The notes under the pieces are model-generated. The model was not told where the DNA came from. It saw nothing but the letters and a program-made list of their open reading frames with translations, and made no database searches. Of a DNA stretch of 37,395 nucleotides, positions 7,785-14,642 are shown piece by piece. The translations under genes and the position numbers were made by a program. This DNA comes from Dethiobacter alkaliphilus AHT 1 (GTDB lineage Bacteria; Bacillota; Dethiobacteria; Dethiobacterales; Dethiobacteraceae): positions 1-37,395 of the forward strand of contig NZ_ACJM01000022.1 of the NCBI RefSeq assembly GCF_000174415.1, in the 5' to 3' direction. Within the stretch, counting starts at the first letter, position 1; the number at the start of each line of letters is the position of its first letter.

Positions 7785-7814
7785 ATTATATCATTTTTAC
7801 GGTAAAAGTGGTAA
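7785..7814 (-). promoter_or_regulatory. Promoter of the kinase-like gene and hpt
   Basis: On the minus strand, TATAAT (7790-7785) with a weak TTACCA (7814-7809) 18 bases upstream. It lies about 30 bases before the GTG start. Confidence 0.5.
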
Positions 7815-7860
7815 CAATAGTCATCTTCTTTTCCCTGCAAAGATAAATAAGCAGGCACAC

Positions 7861-7886
7861 ATAAAAAAAGCCAACTAAGTGTTGGC
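7861..7886 (-). terminator. Terminator of the M23 peptidase/bactofilin operon
   Basis: Read on the minus strand: GCCAAC, loop ACTTA, GTTGGC, then a long T run (7869-7861). The hairpin covers the bactofilin stop codon. The A run on the other side makes it potentially bidirectional. Confidence 0.88.
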
Positions 7887-8258
7887 TTTTTTCTGTACTT
7901 CTTTTCGTTCCGGTGCACGCTGCATAGAGCAGTTTCCGGTCAGCATTGCACCATCAGCCACATGGAGAGTATGAACGCTTACATCTCCTTCCACAACGCC
8001 CGTTGTCAACATTTCCAGTTTACCGCTGGCTTCAATATTGCCGACAACTCTGCCTGCCACCTGGATGTTATGGCCTTTCACGTTAGCCTGGATAACCGCA
8101 CCTTCTCCGATGATAATATCGCTGTCAATGTGCACTTCACCTTCCACGCCGCCATCGATGCGAACAGGGCTGTTGCCCTTCAGTGTACCTGCTATCATGG
8201 TTTCCTTTCCGATGACGGTAAGGATTTTATCTTCTTTGATTACTTTCTTACGCTTCAT
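7875..8258 (-). CDS. Bactofilin (polymer-forming cytoskeletal protein)
   Basis: 127-residue bactofilin (DUF583), a right-handed beta-helix protein that self-assembles into non-nucleotide filaments and often scaffolds cell-wall enzymes. The central region shows the family's repeating short hydrophobic strands with periodic Gly and Val (for example VRIDGGVEGEVHIDSDIIIGEGAVIQANVKG, then VAGRVVGNIEASGKLEM). Charged tails flank it, as usual (MKRKKVIKEDK at the start, EVQKKANT at the end). Its ATG overlaps the stop of the M23 peptidase gene by four bases (ATGA), so the two are translationally coupled. Bactofilin next to an M23 peptidase is a recurring pair in shape determination, which supports a joint cell-envelope role. 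Confidence 0.94.
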   Translation of the reverse strand: MKRKKVIKEDKILTVIGKETMIAGTLKGNSPVRIDGGVEGEVHIDSDIIIGEGAVIQANVKGHNIQVAGRVVGNIEASGKLEMLTTGVVEGDVSVHTLHVADGAMLTGNCSMQRAPERKEVQKKANT

Positions 8259-9130
8259 AGCCGGGGTGCCTCCGTTTCTATCATTTTAAGCGGATCAATA
8301 GGGGAACCGTTTTTATGGATTTCAAAATGCAGGTGTGGCCCGGTGGAATAGCCGGTATTACCAACCTGGCCTATTATCTGTCCCTTTTCAACCCGGTCAC
8401 CCGCCTGTACTTCAAAACTACGCAGGTGTGCGTAATGGGTGGAATATGTGCCATGGTCAATAATCACCAGATTCCCATACCCTCCCTGGAAACGGGCCCG
8501 TACCACTCTGCCTGCAGCTGCAGCCAGTACCGGCTTTCCAAAATTCCCCCCTCCTATATCGATGCCGCTATGGAAGGTATTGCGTCCGGTAAATGGAGAG
8601 GAGCGCCAACCAAAGGGAGATGTGATACGTCCCTGGGTAGGCATAATATTAGGGGTAACCTCTAATTTTTCTCTGACCGTAGCCACATCTTCCAACAGGA
8701 GCTCCATCTCCTGTGATTTTACAGGGATCCTTTCCTTTAAGTAGCCCAGCGTTTGCTCCGCATCATCTGCTACAGCAGGGGGGGCGGAGTTTTCTTCCAG
8801 GGAAGCTGCAGAAGGCATGATTTCCGAGACAAAGCCGCGCACATCCTCACTCAGCTCCTCCAGTTCTTCCATCTGGCCAATGAGGTTAACCAGTTTATCT
8901 TCCATCTCATCAAGCTCTGCCTGCAGCTGAATGTTTTCTTCCGTAACCAGAGGCATTTTTGCTGCAACTTCACCCAGTTTGCGGTTTGTGTGCAGCGTTG
9001 TGCCAATGGCAAGCAGGATAAGAATAGTTGCCGCCATGGCAAGGTAGACAGACTTTCCGGAAATATTGAAGTTTATCGGGGCATTTCTGCCTTTGGAAAC
9101 AATCATAATGGTAAAAGTACGGTTCTTCAT
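8255..9130 (-). CDS. Membrane-anchored M23 family metallopeptidase
   Basis: 291-residue peptidoglycan endopeptidase of the LytM/M23 class. A short cytoplasmic tail precedes one membrane span (about residues 27-46). An acidic coiled coil follows (about 60-100), then a Pro/Ala linker, then the catalytic domain (165-280). The zinc and catalytic signatures are intact: HSGID (H187, D191), THYAHL (H232) and HLHFE (H266, H268), so it should be active rather than an EnvC/NlpD-type activator. The ATG at 9130 follows ACAGGAGA. It overlaps bactofilin by four bases, and the bactofilin filament could position it in the wall. It is divergent from the redox fusion gene across a 234-base spacer. Confidence 0.93.
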   Translation of the reverse strand: MKNRTFTIMIVSKGRNAPINFNISGKSVYLAMAATILILLAIGTTLHTNRKLGEVAAKMPLVTEENIQLQAELDEMEDKLVNLIGQMEELEELSEDVRGFVSEIMPSAASLEENSAPPAVADDAEQTLGYLKERIPVKSQEMELLLEDVATVREKLEVTPNIMPTQGRITSPFGWRSSPFTGRNTFHSGIDIGGGNFGKPVLAAAAGRVVRARFQGGYGNLVIIDHGTYSTHYAHLRSFEVQAGDRVEKGQIIGQVGNTGYSTGPHLHFEIHKNGSPIDPLKMIETEAPRL

Positions 9131-9284
9131 ATCAATCTCCTGTTAAAGCTTTTTAGACAAGCACTGAGGCAACAAGTCACAAATTCGCCAAGAAGTGACA
9201 AATACCTTTATTAAAATTTGGAAATAAGTCGAAGGGCTTAGCCGTACTGGGACTTTTTGCCTTAATAAAGTTATAAAAAACCAT

Positions 9285-9313
9285 TTGACAATTCAGCTTA
9301 TATCCTTTATTAT
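9285..9313 (+). promoter_or_regulatory. Promoter of the redox fusion gene
   Basis: TTGACA (9285-9290), a 17-base spacer and TATTAT (9308-9313). The start is expected near 9320, a few bases before the CsoR-like palindrome. Confidence 0.82.
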
Positions 9314-9324
9314 TAACACAAGAC

Positions 9325-9341
9325 ATACCCCCCTAGGGTAT
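9325..9341 (+). promoter_or_regulatory. CsoR/CstR-type operator
   Basis: The near-palindrome ATACCCCCCTAGGGTAT matches the GC-tract-centred, AT-flanked operators bound by the CsoR/CstR/FrmR repressor family (Cu(I), sulfane sulfur and formaldehyde sensors). It lies just downstream of the predicted start and before the AAGGAGGAAG ribosome site, where a bound tetramer would block transcription. No CsoR-family gene is in this window. Confidence 0.72.
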
Positions 9342-9364
9342 AGGATTGAGAAGGAGGAAGTATT

Positions 9365-10846
9365 ATGAAACGTCCTAATTATTTTATTAAAACCGAAAGA
9401 GCCTTTTCCGGCGTAAGGAAATCTGCCTGGATTGTAACTTTAGCAGTAGCCATAGGTGGTCAGTTTTACCCCCGCCTGGGGCTTCTGGTTCCTTTTATGG
9501 CTGCATTAATCGGTATGAGCTTTTTGAAGGGGAGGCACTGGTGTGGAAACTACTGTCCCCATGGTAGCTTCTTTGACTTTCTGTTGCTACCGATAAGCAG
9601 AAACAAGAAAATCCCCACTCTTTTAATTTCTAAAATCACCGTGGTTCTGTTTTTCCTGTTTTTTATGTTTAACCTTTCAAGACGCTTTTGGACAGTATTT
9701 CAAAATATCGCCAACATCTCTCTGTTAGACAGTGTGGGCATGATATTTTCAACCACCTATTTAATGGTACTGATTGTGGGAGGCCTTCTGGCAGTTTTAA
9801 TTACTCCCAGAACATGGTGCCAGTTTTGTCCCATGGGTACTATCCAGACTTTATCCTATAAGCTGGGTAAAGCCATAGGGTTGGCACAGTCGCAGGATGA
9901 AAAAGTCACTGTAGAACATGCAGATCTGTGCCACTCCTGCGGAAAGTGCGCCCGGGTCTGCCCCATGCAGCTGACCCCTTATAAAGAGTTTGAAGAAAAC
10001 AATAACCAGTTTAACGACGAACGGTGCATCAAGTGCAGCACCTGTGTTGAAAACTGTCCCGCCGGCATTCTTTCGCTGTCCACAGCCAAGCAGGCTGATG
10101 AGTTAAAGGAAAAAGCAGATCTCGACGGTTTTCAGGAAAGCGCATACTACAAAGGCGAAATCAAAGAAGTAAGAGAGCTTAAGCAGGATATCAAAGAGTA
10201 CACCATTAAATTACTGGCACCCGCCAAAATGAACTTAACGCCGGGACAGTTCATCTTAATTAAAATAGATGACGATTTATCCAGAGCCTATACCATTTCT
10301 TCGGCCAACAAAGAAGGGACGCAAATCAGCATAACCGTCAAAAGGCTGGAGGATGGCTACGGTACCAATCTTCTCTTTGATAAATTTAAAGAGGGTGACC
10401 GTGTAGAGATAAAGGGCCCCATGGGCAAAGAGCTGCGCATCGACCACAAAAAGAAGAAACTCCTCTTTGTAGCCAACGGTATCGGCATCACCCCATTTGT
10501 GGCCGCCGCACAAAACCTATTGGAATACAGAGACACGTACAACTTCGATGGAGACATTACCCTCCTGTATGGTGTGAGGTATGAGGATGACTTAATTTAT
10601 GACGATCTTTTCACCAGATTAGCCCGTAAACATCCAAATTTCCACTATTATAAAACCCTCTCCCGCCAGGACAGCATTAACGCCAGAAAAGGTTACGTAA
10701 CAAACATTCTAAATGAAATCGAAATAGATGCAGATACCACCGTCTATATCTGCGGTACAAAAGCCATGGCCCAAGATATTCAGAAAATCCTCCTGGAAAA
10801 AGGTATCCCGCAAGAATCCATCAGCTACGAAGACTTTGCAGCCTAA
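9365..10846 (+). CDS. NapH-type membrane polyferredoxin fused to a ferredoxin-NAD(P) reductase domain
   Basis: 493-residue electron-transfer fusion. Residues 1-165 form a NapH/CcoG-like membrane module with several spans and two CP motifs facing the cytoplasm: CGNYCP (C60, C64) and CQFCP (C152, C155). Residues 189-231 hold two complete [4Fe-4S] ferredoxin motifs (C189/192/195/199 and C221/224/227/231). Residues 262-493 are an FNR-type flavin/NAD(P)H module with RAYTISS (307-313), which binds the flavin, GIGITPF (372-378), which binds the nucleotide, and a terminal CGTKAM. The arrangement implies electrons moving between NAD(P)H and a membrane or periplasmic partner. ATG 9365 follows AAGGAGGAAG. 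The CsoR-like operator suggests induction by copper or reactive sulfur species. Its partner is not in the window. Confidence 0.88.
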   Translation: MKRPNYFIKTERAFSGVRKSAWIVTLAVAIGGQFYPRLGLLVPFMAALIGMSFLKGRHWCGNYCPHGSFFDFLLLPISRNKKIPTLLISKITVVLFFLFFMFNLSRRFWTVFQNIANISLLDSVGMIFSTTYLMVLIVGGLLAVLITPRTWCQFCPMGTIQTLSYKLGKAIGLAQSQDEKVTVEHADLCHSCGKCARVCPMQLTPYKEFEENNNQFNDERCIKCSTCVENCPAGILSLSTAKQADELKEKADLDGFQESAYYKGEIKEVRELKQDIKEYTIKLLAPAKMNLTPGQFILIKIDDDLSRAYTISSANKEGTQISITVKRLEDGYGTNLLFDKFKEGDRVEIKGPMGKELRIDHKKKKLLFVANGIGITPFVAAAQNLLEYRDTYNFDGDITLLYGVRYEDDLIYDDLFTRLARKHPNFHYYKTLSRQDSINARKGYVTNILNEIEIDADTTVYICGTKAMAQDIQKILLEKGIPQESISYEDFAA

Positions 10847-10851
10847 CAGCA

Positions 10852-10879
10852 AATGGCCGGACCACAGGGTCCGGCCATT
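10852..10879 (+). terminator. Strong hairpin after the redox fusion gene
   Basis: AATGGCCGGACC (10852-10863) / GGTCCGGCCATT (10868-10879) with a four-base loop. No T-tract follows (CTGTTG), so its role as an intrinsic terminator is uncertain; it may protect the mRNA end. Confidence 0.5.
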
Positions 10880-11037
10880 CTGTTGCCGGGCAAACTGGAA
10901 AACCGCCCTCAAGAATGTTATAATAATACTAAAGCCGGAAAGACAAATTGTCCAAGACTATCTTAAACTAACAAAAAATACATTTGCCAAAAGACTTGCA
11001 TTTTTAAAGGGCGTATGTTACTATAATATAGTCTTAC

Positions 11038-11114
11038 GCGCCCGTAGCTCAGCCGGATAGAGTAACTGACTACGAATCAGGAGGTCGGAGGTTCGAATCC
11101 TCCCGGGCGCGCCA
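11038..11114 (+). tRNA. tRNA-Arg (anticodon ACG)
   Basis: 77 bases with encoded CCA. Acceptor GCGCCCG pairs with CGGGCGC. The anticodon loop CTACGAA has ACG at 11072-11074, the substrate for A34-to-inosine editing by TadA, whose gene starts 69 bases downstream. The outermost anticodon-stem pair looks like an A-G mismatch. A TATAAT at 11022-11027 lies just upstream, with a candidate TTGCAT at 10996 at a wide 20-base spacing. Confidence 0.96.
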
Positions 11115-11126
11115 TTTAAAGTATAC

Positions 11127-11155
11127 AATGCCAATGCATAAGCATTGGCATTTAT
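11127..11155 (+). terminator. Hairpin between tRNA-Arg and tadA
   Basis: AATGCCAATGC (11127-11137), loop ATAA, GCATTGGCATT (11142-11152), then TAT. The T-tail is weak, so partial read-through into tadA is plausible. Confidence 0.6.
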
Positions 11156-11182
11156 CAATACTAAAGGTTTTGAGGGATACCT

Positions 11183-11659
11183 GTGACAGATCAGGACTTC
11201 ATGCGTGAAGCACTAAAGGAAGCACAGCTTGCCTTTGAGAAAGGCGAGATACCCATCGGTGCAGTTTTAGTCCGAGACGGCAACATCATTGCCCGTGACC
11301 ATAACCGCCGCGAAGAACTGGATGATCCCACCGCCCATGCGGAGATCTTGGTATTACGGGAAGCAGGCCGTACCTTAGGAGGTTGGCGCCTACCCAATAC
11401 CACCCTCTATGTCACCATAGAACCCTGCCCCATGTGTGCCGGAGGCCTGGTCCAGGCCCGCGTAGCCCGTGTCGTCTACGGAGCCGCCGACATCAAAGCC
11501 GGCGCCGTCCACTCCCTCTACACTGTCACCGAAGATGAGCGGTTAAACCACCGCCTGGAAGTAACCGGCGGAGTCCTGGCCGAAGAATGCGCAGACATAA
11601 TGCGCACCTTCTTTCGCAGCCGCCGCAAAAAGGGGACGGACCTTTTTTTGCAAAACTAA
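11183..11659 (+). CDS. tadA: tRNA adenosine(34) deaminase
   Basis: 158-residue zinc deaminase converting A34 of tRNA-Arg(ACG) to inosine so one tRNA reads CGU, CGC and CGA. The cytidine-deaminase-fold signatures are complete: TAHAEI (H52 zinc ligand, E54 proton shuttle) and PCPMCAGGL (C82, C85 zinc ligands). DPTAHAEILVLREAG and the KAGAVHSLY region are typical of TadA rather than free-base deaminases. Translation begins at GTG 11183 after GAGGGAT. The gene directly follows the gene for its own substrate tRNA and precedes tRNA-Ser(CGA) by 13 bases, so mature tRNA-Ser may be processed from the tadA transcript. Confidence 0.95.
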   Translation: MTDQDFMREALKEAQLAFEKGEIPIGAVLVRDGNIIARDHNRREELDDPTAHAEILVLREAGRTLGGWRLPNTTLYVTIEPCPMCAGGLVQARVARVVYGAADIKAGAVHSLYTVTEDERLNHRLEVTGGVLAEECADIMRTFFRSRRKKGTDLFLQN

Positions 11660-11672
11660 CTCAATAATATTC

Positions 11673-11762
11673 GGAGAGATGGCCGAGTCCGGTTGAAGGC
11701 GCACGACTCGAAACCGTGTGACGGGTAACTGTCCGTGGGTTCGAATCCCACTCTCTCCGCCA
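11673..11762 (+). tRNA. tRNA-Ser (anticodon CGA)
   Basis: Acceptor GGAGAGA pairs with TCTCTCC. The anticodon loop CTCGAAA has CGA at 11709-11711. A long variable arm is present and CCA is encoded at 11760-11762. An A-C mismatch closes the anticodon stem. Very similar acceptor and T arms to tRNA-Ser(GCT) at 5426. Confidence 0.95.
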
Positions 11763-11770
11763 AAAAAATT

Positions 11771-11800
11771 AGCACCCAGTTTGGGGTGCTTCTTTAATTT
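11771..11800 (+). terminator. Terminator after tRNA-Ser(CGA)
   Basis: AGCACCC (11771-11777) / GGGTGCT (11784-11790), followed by TCTTTAATTT. Confidence 0.8.
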
Positions 11801-11912
11801 GAGAGTAAACCTTGATGAATGAATTGTATTTAAAGCATATAAAACTATTCTTACTTCTTATTGCAAGAAATATGAATAGTGGATACAATATAAATAAAAA
11901 GGGAGTGAGGTT

Positions 11913-12170
11913 ATGAGCAAATTTGTAAGCCCTACGGTACGCGGGCAAGTTACAATCCCTACAGATGTACGAAAAAAGCTTCAAATAACGCCAAAGACTA
12001 AATTTAAGGTCTATGTTGAGGACAATAAGGTTGTTTTTGAACCTGTTTCAACAATTGACTTATTGCTTCGTGATTTGGAAAATGAGGCCCGTGCAAAAGG
12101 TTATACAAGAGAGGAACTTGAAAAGGAAATTGATACAGTCAGAGAAAAGCTGATGAACGAGTTATACTAA
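11913..12170 (+). CDS. AbrB/MazE-like antitoxin
   Basis: 85-residue swapped-hairpin DNA-binding protein. The N-terminal half (residues 1-45) carries the AbrB/SpoVT signature: SPTVRGQVTIPTDVRKKLQITPKTKFKVY, then VVFEPV. The acidic helical C-terminal half (LLLRDLENEARAKGYTREELEKEID) is typical of the toxin-binding arm. ATG 11913 follows GGGAGTGAGG. The PIN gene starts two bases after its stop, the standard antitoxin-first order; the antitoxin probably binds and inhibits the PIN protein and represses the pair. The block is more A/T-rich than its flanks and sits beside a tRNA gene, consistent with acquisition. Confidence 0.88.
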   Translation: MSKFVSPTVRGQVTIPTDVRKKLQITPKTKFKVYVEDNKVVFEPVSTIDLLLRDLENEARAKGYTREELEKEIDTVREKLMNELY

Positions 12171-12171
12171 A

Positions 12172-12585
12172 ATGAAAAGGATTATGTTGGATACAAACAT
12201 TCTTATCTCCGGCATCATATTTTCGGGAGTTGAGCGTAAACTGATTAATGTTTGCTGTTCAAGGGGGCATATCATAGTTATGAGCGAGTATATCATCAGC
12301 GAAGCGAATGCTGTTTTAAAGCGCAAATTCCCTGGCAAAGAATTTTTGCTCGATGTTTTACTAAATAAACTGGAAGTTGAAGTTATCAATATGCCGATGT
12401 CTTCAACGGTTGAAAAAGCCAGGAAATTGATTCGTGACCCTAAAGATGCAGCAATACTGGCATCCGCAATTGATGGAAAACCAGAAATTTTTGTAAGTGG
12501 AGATCTTGACTTCTATACTTCTGAGGTTGGTTCGGTGGTAAATGTAATTAGCACAAGAGATGCCTTGGCTCTTCTAAATGAATGA
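12172..12585 (+). CDS. PIN-domain toxin (putative RNase)
   Basis: 137-residue PIN-domain protein of the group often annotated as PIN-family toxin component. The acidic active-site set is visible: D7 in MLDTNILISG, E in YIISEANAVLK (about residue 44), then DPKDAAILASA and SGDLDF near 85-110, which should coordinate Mg2+/Mn2+ for RNA cleavage. The expected action is ribonuclease toxicity relieved by the upstream AbrB-like protein. The gene appears intact. The target RNA cannot be read from sequence. Confidence 0.88.
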   Translation: MKRIMLDTNILISGIIFSGVERKLINVCCSRGHIIVMSEYIISEANAVLKRKFPGKEFLLDVLLNKLEVEVINMPMSSTVEKARKLIRDPKDAAILASAIDGKPEIFVSGDLDFYTSEVGSVVNVISTRDALALLNE

Positions 12586-12755
12586 AACTTTAATCGAAGA
12601 CCAAACTGAGACAATTTTTGGATTTTCTCCTGCTGTTAGCAGAGGTGTGTTCCTAAGAGAATTTGATACGATTTTTTGTAAAAAAAGTTTAATAAGAAGG
12701 AATTAACATTTTTTTTTTCGAATACGATTTTACAAATAAATATTTGCGGAAGATT
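12586..12755. other. A/T-rich spacer upstream of the glycine riboswitch
   Basis: No gene seen. It should contain the gcv promoter, but the boxes are ambiguous: TTGATA (12663-12668) with TTTAAT (12688-12693) at 19 bases is one weak option. ATACGATTTT occurs twice (about 12666 and 12722). Confidence 0.4.
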
Positions 12756-12998
12756 CTAATGGGAGAGACCCCATAAAGAGGGGCACCAAAGATGCAATCT
12801 GCTTGGGCCAGGCAGCCGGCAGAGAATATTTCAGGTAAAAGAACCATTAGGTGAAGCAGCTATGGAGAGCTCTTGTTTATTTTAAAACAAGGCACCAAAG
12901 GGGTAATCCCTATTTAGGGAGTATTCTCTCAGGTAAAAGGACAGGGAAAACAGCCGTTTTTTTAAAACAGTTGTTTTTTCTGTCCTTATATTTTTTTT
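12756..12998 (+). promoter_or_regulatory. Tandem glycine riboswitch with intrinsic terminator
   Basis: Two glycine aptamers in series. Aptamer 1 is closed by CTAATGG (12756-12762) / CCATTAG (12844-12850) and contains GGGAGAGACC, GGCACCAAAG and the CAGGTAAAAG box. Aptamer 2 (about 12853-12940) contains GGAGAGCTC, GGCACCAAAGGGGTAATCCC and TCTCTCAGGTAAAAGG. A long expression-platform hairpin follows (GGACAG at 12939 to CTGTCC at 12985, nearly fully paired) with a T-rich run to 12998. Glycine binding would favour read-through into a glycine-using operon. The natural target, gcvT, is now separated from it by an insertion sequence. Confidence 0.96.
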
Positions 12999-13004
12999 AA
13001 GGTA

Positions 13005-13134
13005 TTGACACTCCACACGGCTAAAGCCGTGGGATTCTTGAGTGGTTAAACCGAAGTGCATTTCTGCTATCGGAGTATGACCTCAAGTTATGGGCTAAGC
13101 CAGTAGCCCGTCCTAGACCAGAACATATAGCTGT
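13005..13134 (-). ncRNA. Predicted omega-RNA (reRNA) of TnpB
   Basis: In IS605-type elements the TnpB guide RNA comes from the 3' end of tnpB plus the right end and continues into flanking DNA as the guide. Here the right end (13134 to 13005, minus strand) holds the expected hairpin. The guide would be read from the host flank beginning TACCTTAAAAAAAATA (13004 downward). Boundaries are inferred by position only; the scaffold probably begins inside tnpB. Confidence 0.45.
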
Positions 13135-14232
13135 CTATGCTGGCAGACTATGACCATCTGCCACAGTTGCAGATATAATATTTATCGCACCCACTCGATC
13201 CCGATGTGCAATAAATCCGCAACCGCACTGATAATTTCTATCTTTGGCTTTGTTGAGTGCACAGCATTGTGGGCATTTTTGACTGGTGTGTTTTGGATCT
13301 ACGAATTTTACCTTCATACCGGCTAATGTTGCTTTGTATTCGATATACTGAGCCAAGCGATAAAAAGACCAGTTGTGCAAATTCTTTTCGTTTTTACGGC
13401 TTGTTCTTGCCGTCTGGCGAATACCAGAGAGTTTTTCCAGGTGAATGGTTCCCACATTATGTTCTTTGGCAAAGTTAATAATCTGGCGACTTACTTTATG
13501 ATCTTGATCTTTCATCCAGCGTTGTTCTTTATCGTGGCGCTTGCGAATGGCTGATAGTTTTTTAAGCTGGCCGAGTTTTCTTCGTGTTGAACGATGTTTA
13601 CGCTTAATGAATTTGTTTTGTCTGCCATTACCAAAGAACTTCGTCTTACCACCTTCCACAACGGCAACGGCAGGAATCTTAAGGCCTACGTCCACACCCA
13701 TTGTTTTGTCGGCATCCGTATGTTCTTCTACAGCGTCTACAGCAATCTGTGCAATATATTTTCCTGATTTCTCTGTGATACGTAGACTACCCAGCTTACC
13801 CGTTAGTTTATTTAGTTGATACTCTGTTAAAACTGCATTGACGGCAATCCGCTTTGATTTACCATCTAACCAAACGGGGAAAGAAAGGATATTACTTTGC
13901 AGTGAATAGTTTTGATTATTCCATATCGATACCGGTTTCTTTAGAATCGGCACCTTGATCTCCCTTTGGTTTTCAGGCTCTAATCGGTCATTAGCAATAC
14001 GTTGTTTTTTGTACTTTACAAAGATGCTTCTTGCATCCTGTATAGCCTGATTCTTTAAAGCGCTGGGAAGAAATGCTTTTACGTCCTTACTGGAATATTT
14101 CAGATTCTCATCCGCCTCAACGTATTCTGAGACAATCTGATTAACGAGCCGGATATATTCGTTTTTTGTTGCAGAGATTAAGTCAGCCTGTTTTTTTGTA
14201 GGCTGCAGTTTAATCTTGACGGTGATTTGCAT
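13135..14232 (-). CDS. tnpB: TnpB RNA-guided endonuclease of IS605 type
   Basis: 365-residue TnpB, ancestor-type relative of Cas12. The RuvC catalytic triad is complete: GVDVGLK (D181), IHLEKLSG (E266) and AHRDRVGA (D345). A zinc ribbon precedes the last Asp (CPQC at 320-323, CGC at 336-338). The N-terminal half is basic, as expected for guide-RNA binding. TnpB would cut DNA that matches its guide next to the TTTAC/TTAC-type motif and thereby promote retention of the element. The ATG at 14232 follows GGGTGATAACT; a GTG at 14241 overlapping the tnpA stop is the alternative start. Length and motifs indicate a functional gene. It reads against the gcv operon. Confidence 0.93.
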   Translation of the reverse strand: MQITVKIKLQPTKKQADLISATKNEYIRLVNQIVSEYVEADENLKYSSKDVKAFLPSALKNQAIQDARSIFVKYKKQRIANDRLEPENQREIKVPILKKPVSIWNNQNYSLQSNILSFPVWLDGKSKRIAVNAVLTEYQLNKLTGKLGSLRITEKSGKYIAQIAVDAVEEHTDADKTMGVDVGLKIPAVAVVEGGKTKFFGNGRQNKFIKRKHRSTRRKLGQLKKLSAIRKRHDKEQRWMKDQDHKVSRQIINFAKEHNVGTIHLEKLSGIRQTARTSRKNEKNLHNWSFYRLAQYIEYKATLAGMKVKFVDPKHTSQKCPQCCALNKAKDRNYQCGCGFIAHRDRVGAINIISATVADGHSLPA

Positions 14233-14237
14233 AGTTA

Positions 14238-14642
14238 TCACCCACTTTTCTTTTGTTCCGCAATATACCGCTCAATAGTCTCACTTGCAACGTTTCCTGC
14301 GGTTGAACAAAAAAATGACCGTGTCCACAGGCTAGGCAAGTGGTTTAAATGTTTAAATTCTTGCCGCAATAACCTCGATGTTATCCCTTTCACTTTTGCC
14401 ATAATAGCTGAAGGGCTTAAAACGGGCAGTGTGTTTACGAACAAGTGAACATGGTCCGGCATAACTTCTAAAGCGACTAGGATGATTTCGTGTTCATCGC
14501 ATACCTGTTGAAGAATTTCCCTAAACCTTTTGTCTACATCGCCTTTCAGAACTTTGCGCCTATACCTTGGACAAAAAACAAAATGATAGTTAATTAAGGA
14601 AACAGTGGTGGTTGTTCTTCTATATTCCTGTGTCATACTCAT
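14238..14642 (-). CDS. tnpA: TnpA Y1 (HUH) transposase of IS200/IS605
   Basis: 134-residue single-strand transposase. The HUH metal-binding motif is H64-V-H66 within MPDHVHLFVN. The nucleophilic tyrosine is Y126 in ETIERYIAEQ on the C-terminal helix. The opening NYHFVFCPRYRRK and the SAIMAKVKGITSRLLR segment are typical of the family. The enzyme excises and inserts a circular single-stranded form beside a short target (TTAC class), acting preferentially on the lagging strand. It is upstream of and overlaps or abuts tnpB, in the same orientation. It is full length, so the element may still move. Confidence 0.95.
   Translation of the reverse strand: MSMTQEYRRTTTTVSLINYHFVFCPRYRRKVLKGDVDKRFREILQQVCDEHEIILVALEVMPDHVHLFVNTLPVLSPSAIMAKVKGITSRLLRQEFKHLNHLPSLWTRSFFCSTAGNVASETIERYIAEQKKSG

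Noticed and set aside
8753-9214. 153-codon plus-strand frame opposite the M23 peptidase
   Set aside because: Antisense to a well-supported gene; composition reflects the complementary coil and span.
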